From Bacillus sp. X1(2014) (GTDB lineage Bacteria; Bacillota; Bacilli; Bacillales_B; DSM-18226), in NCBI RefSeq assembly GCF_007678255.1, contig NZ_VEED01000002.1, forward strand, positions 496,001-560,000: a stretch of DNA of 64,000 nt. The letters are read 5' to 3'. The notes below the pieces were generated by a model, which did not search any database, was not told the DNA's origin, and worked only from the letters and a program-made list of their open reading frames with translations. Numbering within the stretch: position 1 is the first letter of the stretch; each line of letters opens with the position of its first letter. Of the stretch, positions 62,125 to 64,000 are shown in pieces. The position numbers and the translations under genes were made by a program.

Positions 62125-63153
62125 CTATTCTACCAACAAATCTAAAATATCTTTATATTGCTTTTCATATTTTTTATACACAGGGGCAACCGCTTTTTTG
62201 AATGCATCATTATCGATTTGTTTGTTCTCTATGATTTTCGTGCCATGTTCTTTCATAAATTCTTTAGATTCTATTTCCTTTTTCATGTTCATATCACGCT
62301 GTAATTTTGTATACTTCTTGCCCATTTCCACAATAAGATCTTGTGTTTCCTTATCTAAGGAGTCAAAAATCTTTTTATTAATAACCAAGGCAATAGCACC
62401 ATAGGATTGGTTGGTTTCAGTAAAATAATCTACTACCTCGTAACACTTCGTATCTGTACAAGCATTATAGTAGTACATAGATCCATCAATGACTCCCTGT
62501 TGTATAGCAGTGTTTAATTCTAAAGAATCAACTGTTGCCGATTCCACTCCTAATGCACCAAAAGTTTCCGTAAGAATGGCACTTGGTTGTAGTCTTAATG
62601 CAAGACCCTTCATATCAGCAGGAGATTTAATTGCTTTTGAACTACCAACGGTTCCAAAGCCATATTCCCAAAAACCTAAAATCTTTATTCCAGCTTTTTC
62701 TTCTAACTTTTCCCCCAATGTTTTACCAAATTCGCCATCAAGATTTTTATATACTTGTTCTCGGTCTTTAAAAAGATATGGCATATCCAGCACACTTAAT
62801 TCCGGAGCGTAACTAGATAAATTAGCAACGGATAGGATTCCCATTTCCAATGATCCCATTTCTATTTGTTCAGTTAGTTCTCTTAATCCTCCAAGCTGTC
62901 CACCTTCATAGACTTCAACTTCCACATTCCCATTTGAGGATTTTTCCACTTCATCTTTAAATGCAAGTGCTGGTTCGCCAATTGGACCAGTACTAGGGGC
63001 TACATGTCCAAACTTCAAGACTACTTTTTCTTTTTTAGCTCCCTTTTCACTTGCGTCACCTGAGGTTTTCTCATTCCCACATGCAGTTGCAATGATAATT
63101 GCAGCCATAATTGGGATTACTAGAAGTAAATTCTTTAACTTTTTTAATTTCAT
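62125..63153 (-). CDS. dctP: TRAP transporter substrate-binding protein DctP
   Basis: A 342-residue lipoprotein (lipobox ending ATAC, Cys about 25). LKFGHVAPSTGPIGEPALAF begins the mature domain. The conserved Arg that binds the substrate carboxylate is probably in MKGLALRLQPSA (near 170-181). ATG at 63153 has GGAGAAGG upstream. Two IclR-type palindromes lie further upstream. The substrate is likely an aromatic or related carboxylate that feeds the nearby catabolic genes (inference). Confidence 0.93.
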   Translation of the reverse strand: MKLKKLKNLLLVIPIMAAIIIATACGNEKTSGDASEKGAKKEKVVLKFGHVAPSTGPIGEPALAFKDEVEKSSNGNVEVEVYEGGQLGGLRELTEQIEMGSLEMGILSVANLSSYAPELSVLDMPYLFKDREQVYKNLDGEFGKTLGEKLEEKAGIKILGFWEYGFGTVGSSKAIKSPADMKGLALRLQPSAILTETFGALGVESATVDSLELNTAIQQGVIDGSMYYYNACTDTKCYEVVDYFTETNQSYGAIALVINKKIFDSLDKETQDLIVEMGKKYTKLQRDMNMKKEIESKEFMKEHGTKIIENKQIDNDAFKKAVAPVYKKYEKQYKDILDLLVE

Positions 63154-63305
63154 TGAACCTTCTCCCTTCAAATTTTTATTTTTTATTCGAATCTTTTTTT
63201 ATAATTAAGCCTATAAGCACTTTTCAAAGGCTGATGCTTTTAAAGGCAAATTATTGCTTCAGTAGGTTAGAGTTAATCATCGCATCTTTCATTTACTGAA
63301 CATAA

Positions 63306-63322
63306 TGTTCACTATTAGAACA
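63306..63322. promoter_or_regulatory. IclR-type operator upstream of dctP
   Basis: TGTTCA-CTATT-AGAACA; an extra TGAACA arm at 63297 repeats the arrangement seen at 55700-55725. Confidence 0.65.
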
Positions 63323-63402
63323 AAACGATTTAATTTGAAATTTTTTACTTCTAATTAATCTTTTTCAATATTTTAGAACGTAACTTCATATAGTGAAATA
63401 AA

Positions 63403-63419
63403 TGTTCAATATATGAACA
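63403..63419. promoter_or_regulatory. IclR-type operator, distal site
   Basis: TGTTCA-ATATA-TGAACA, a perfect palindrome about 80 bases beyond the previous one. Confidence 0.7.
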
Positions 63420-63556
63420 AAAATTGAAAGGTAAAAAAATAACATACTAAATATGAAAACGCTTTTAATAATATTAAAGATCATATTGCTGTATTTGTCA
63501 ATTTAAATATTATAATTTTCGGAAAATTATAATATTTAAATTTCTATTAATGAAAT

Positions 63557-63597
63557 AAAAAGCCCCAACTCCTTTATAAATAAGGAATTAGGGCTTT
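63557..63597 (-). terminator. Terminator of the MFS gene
   Basis: On the minus strand AAAGCCC-TAATTCCTT pairs with AAGGAGTT-GGGGCTTT, then TTTATTT. Confidence 0.85.
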
Positions 63598-63611
63598 GAC
63601 ATTGATGAAAC

Positions 63612-64000
63612 TTAACTTCTGATTGGTTCTTCATTTACAAGTTGTGTAACATTTCCCTCAATTTTTTTCTTCCGCATGCCCGCTATCACTAAGAAGATGG
63701 CGCCCAAAACATAGATAACAACTACTGCCCAAACACCATTATTAAAGCCAGCACGAAGGTTTTTCCCAGCAATACCAACCAAATACCCTGTAAAAATTGG
63801 GGAGATGATCCCTGCTACACTACTGATTGCGAGAGCAATCCCTGATATTGTACCCACCAATTTGTGCGGTGCAATAGAAGTGTAAATACTAGAGCAAAAC
63901 GGAACAATACAATTATTCATCGATAATCCGATGGTCAGGAATATAATTGCCATGACTGGAGCTTGGACCATTGTTGTGAGTCCAAAACCAATCGCGCCAA
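63612..64000 (-). CDS. MFS transporter, C-terminal part (cut by window edge)
   Basis: The frame is open to the window edge and gives the last 128 residues of a major facilitator: three or more hydrophobic segments, ISGIALAISSVAGIISPIFTG (as ISGIALAIS and PIFTGYLVG) and a basic tail KKKIEG. The pattern suits the anion:cation symporter (carboxylate) branch. Likely part of the same catabolic region. Confidence 0.8.
   Translation of the reverse strand, partial: GAIGFGLTTMVQAPVMAIIFLTIGLSMNNCIVPFCSSIYTSIAPHKLVGTISGIALAISSVAGIISPIFTGYLVGIAGKNLRAGFNNGVWAVVVIYVLGAIFLVIAGMRKKKIEGNVTQLVNEEPIRS

Larger units (their letters stand above)
63172..63611. other. Regulatory intergenic stretch
   Basis: No gene in 440 bases. 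It holds two palindromic operators (63306-63322 and 63403-63419) and the terminator of the MFS gene (63557-63597). Confidence 0.7.

Noticed and set aside
1..64000. CRISPR array, rRNA operon or replication origin
   Set aside because: No regularly spaced repeats, no rRNA-like stretch and no cluster of DnaA boxes were seen on reading the window.

Overview
The window looks like chromosomal DNA of a low-GC Gram-positive in the family Bacillaceae. Strong AGGAGG-type ribosome sites, GTG and TTG starts, U-tailed hairpin terminators, and families such as YerC, DUF1450, DUF2294 and ZagA/YciC all point that way. Genus and species cannot be fixed from the sequence alone.

Layout. 1-2.3 kb: two-component genes (histidine kinase cut by the window edge, OmpR-type regulator) with a small secreted protein between them. 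2.5-6.2 kb: an overlapping three-gene operon made of a stand-alone alanyl-tRNA synthetase-like catalytic core, an ATP-grasp ligase and an MFS transporter. This is a candidate undescribed small-molecule pathway. 6.5-8.4 kb: a ParM/StbA-type actin with a coiled-coil partner.

8.7-26.2 kb: a segment of about 17.4 kb bounded by two 65-bp direct repeats (63/65 identical). Each repeat reads as the 3' half of a selenocysteine tRNA gene, and a broken tyrosine recombinase lies beside the right copy. Almost everything inside fits zinc starvation: FolE2, zinc-free ribosomal proteins L33 and S14, dCTP deaminase, four COG0523 GTPase genes (one truncated), ZnuCBA with a Zur-like regulator, a YcgR/YcgQ-like permease pair, and at least eight sites resembling the Bacillus Zur box. 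I read it as a zinc-sparing genomic island. Decay is visible: a truncated COG0523 gene, a gene with two in-frame stops, a second permease pair fused by deletion, and the dead integrase.

26.2-33.3 kb: a MATE transporter, then nikABCDE (nickel or metallophore import) behind a Fur-box-like site, then yerC. 33.5-38.4 kb: a GntR-led cluster (HMG-CoA lyase, CaiB-type CoA-transferase, CitMHS carrier, gamma-carbonic-anhydrase-like protein) that could degrade 3-hydroxy-3-methylglutarate or a relative. 38.7-39.8 kb: a proteasome-like Ntn hydrolase and a DUF1450 protein. 40.0-47.4 kb: tyrosine/homogentisate degradation (HPPD, an unknown conserved protein, fumarylacetoacetase, homogentisate dioxygenase) followed by acetoacetate CoA-transferase, a bicupin and a second DUF1450 protein. 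47.7-51.9 kb: lspA, fdhD, a molybdopterin formate-dehydrogenase-like enzyme and a DUF2294 protein.

52.2-64 kb: an aromatic catabolism region. It holds an HpaB-type monooxygenase paired with an FAD-synthetase-like protein, a meta-cleavage-type hydrolase, an extradiol dioxygenase, two IclR regulators, an HsaA-like monooxygenase, a TRAP transporter and a partial MFS gene. A repeated TGTTCA-N5-TGAACA palindrome precedes several of these units and is a candidate shared IclR operator. A MITE-like GC-rich element sits between the monooxygenase and hydrolase genes.
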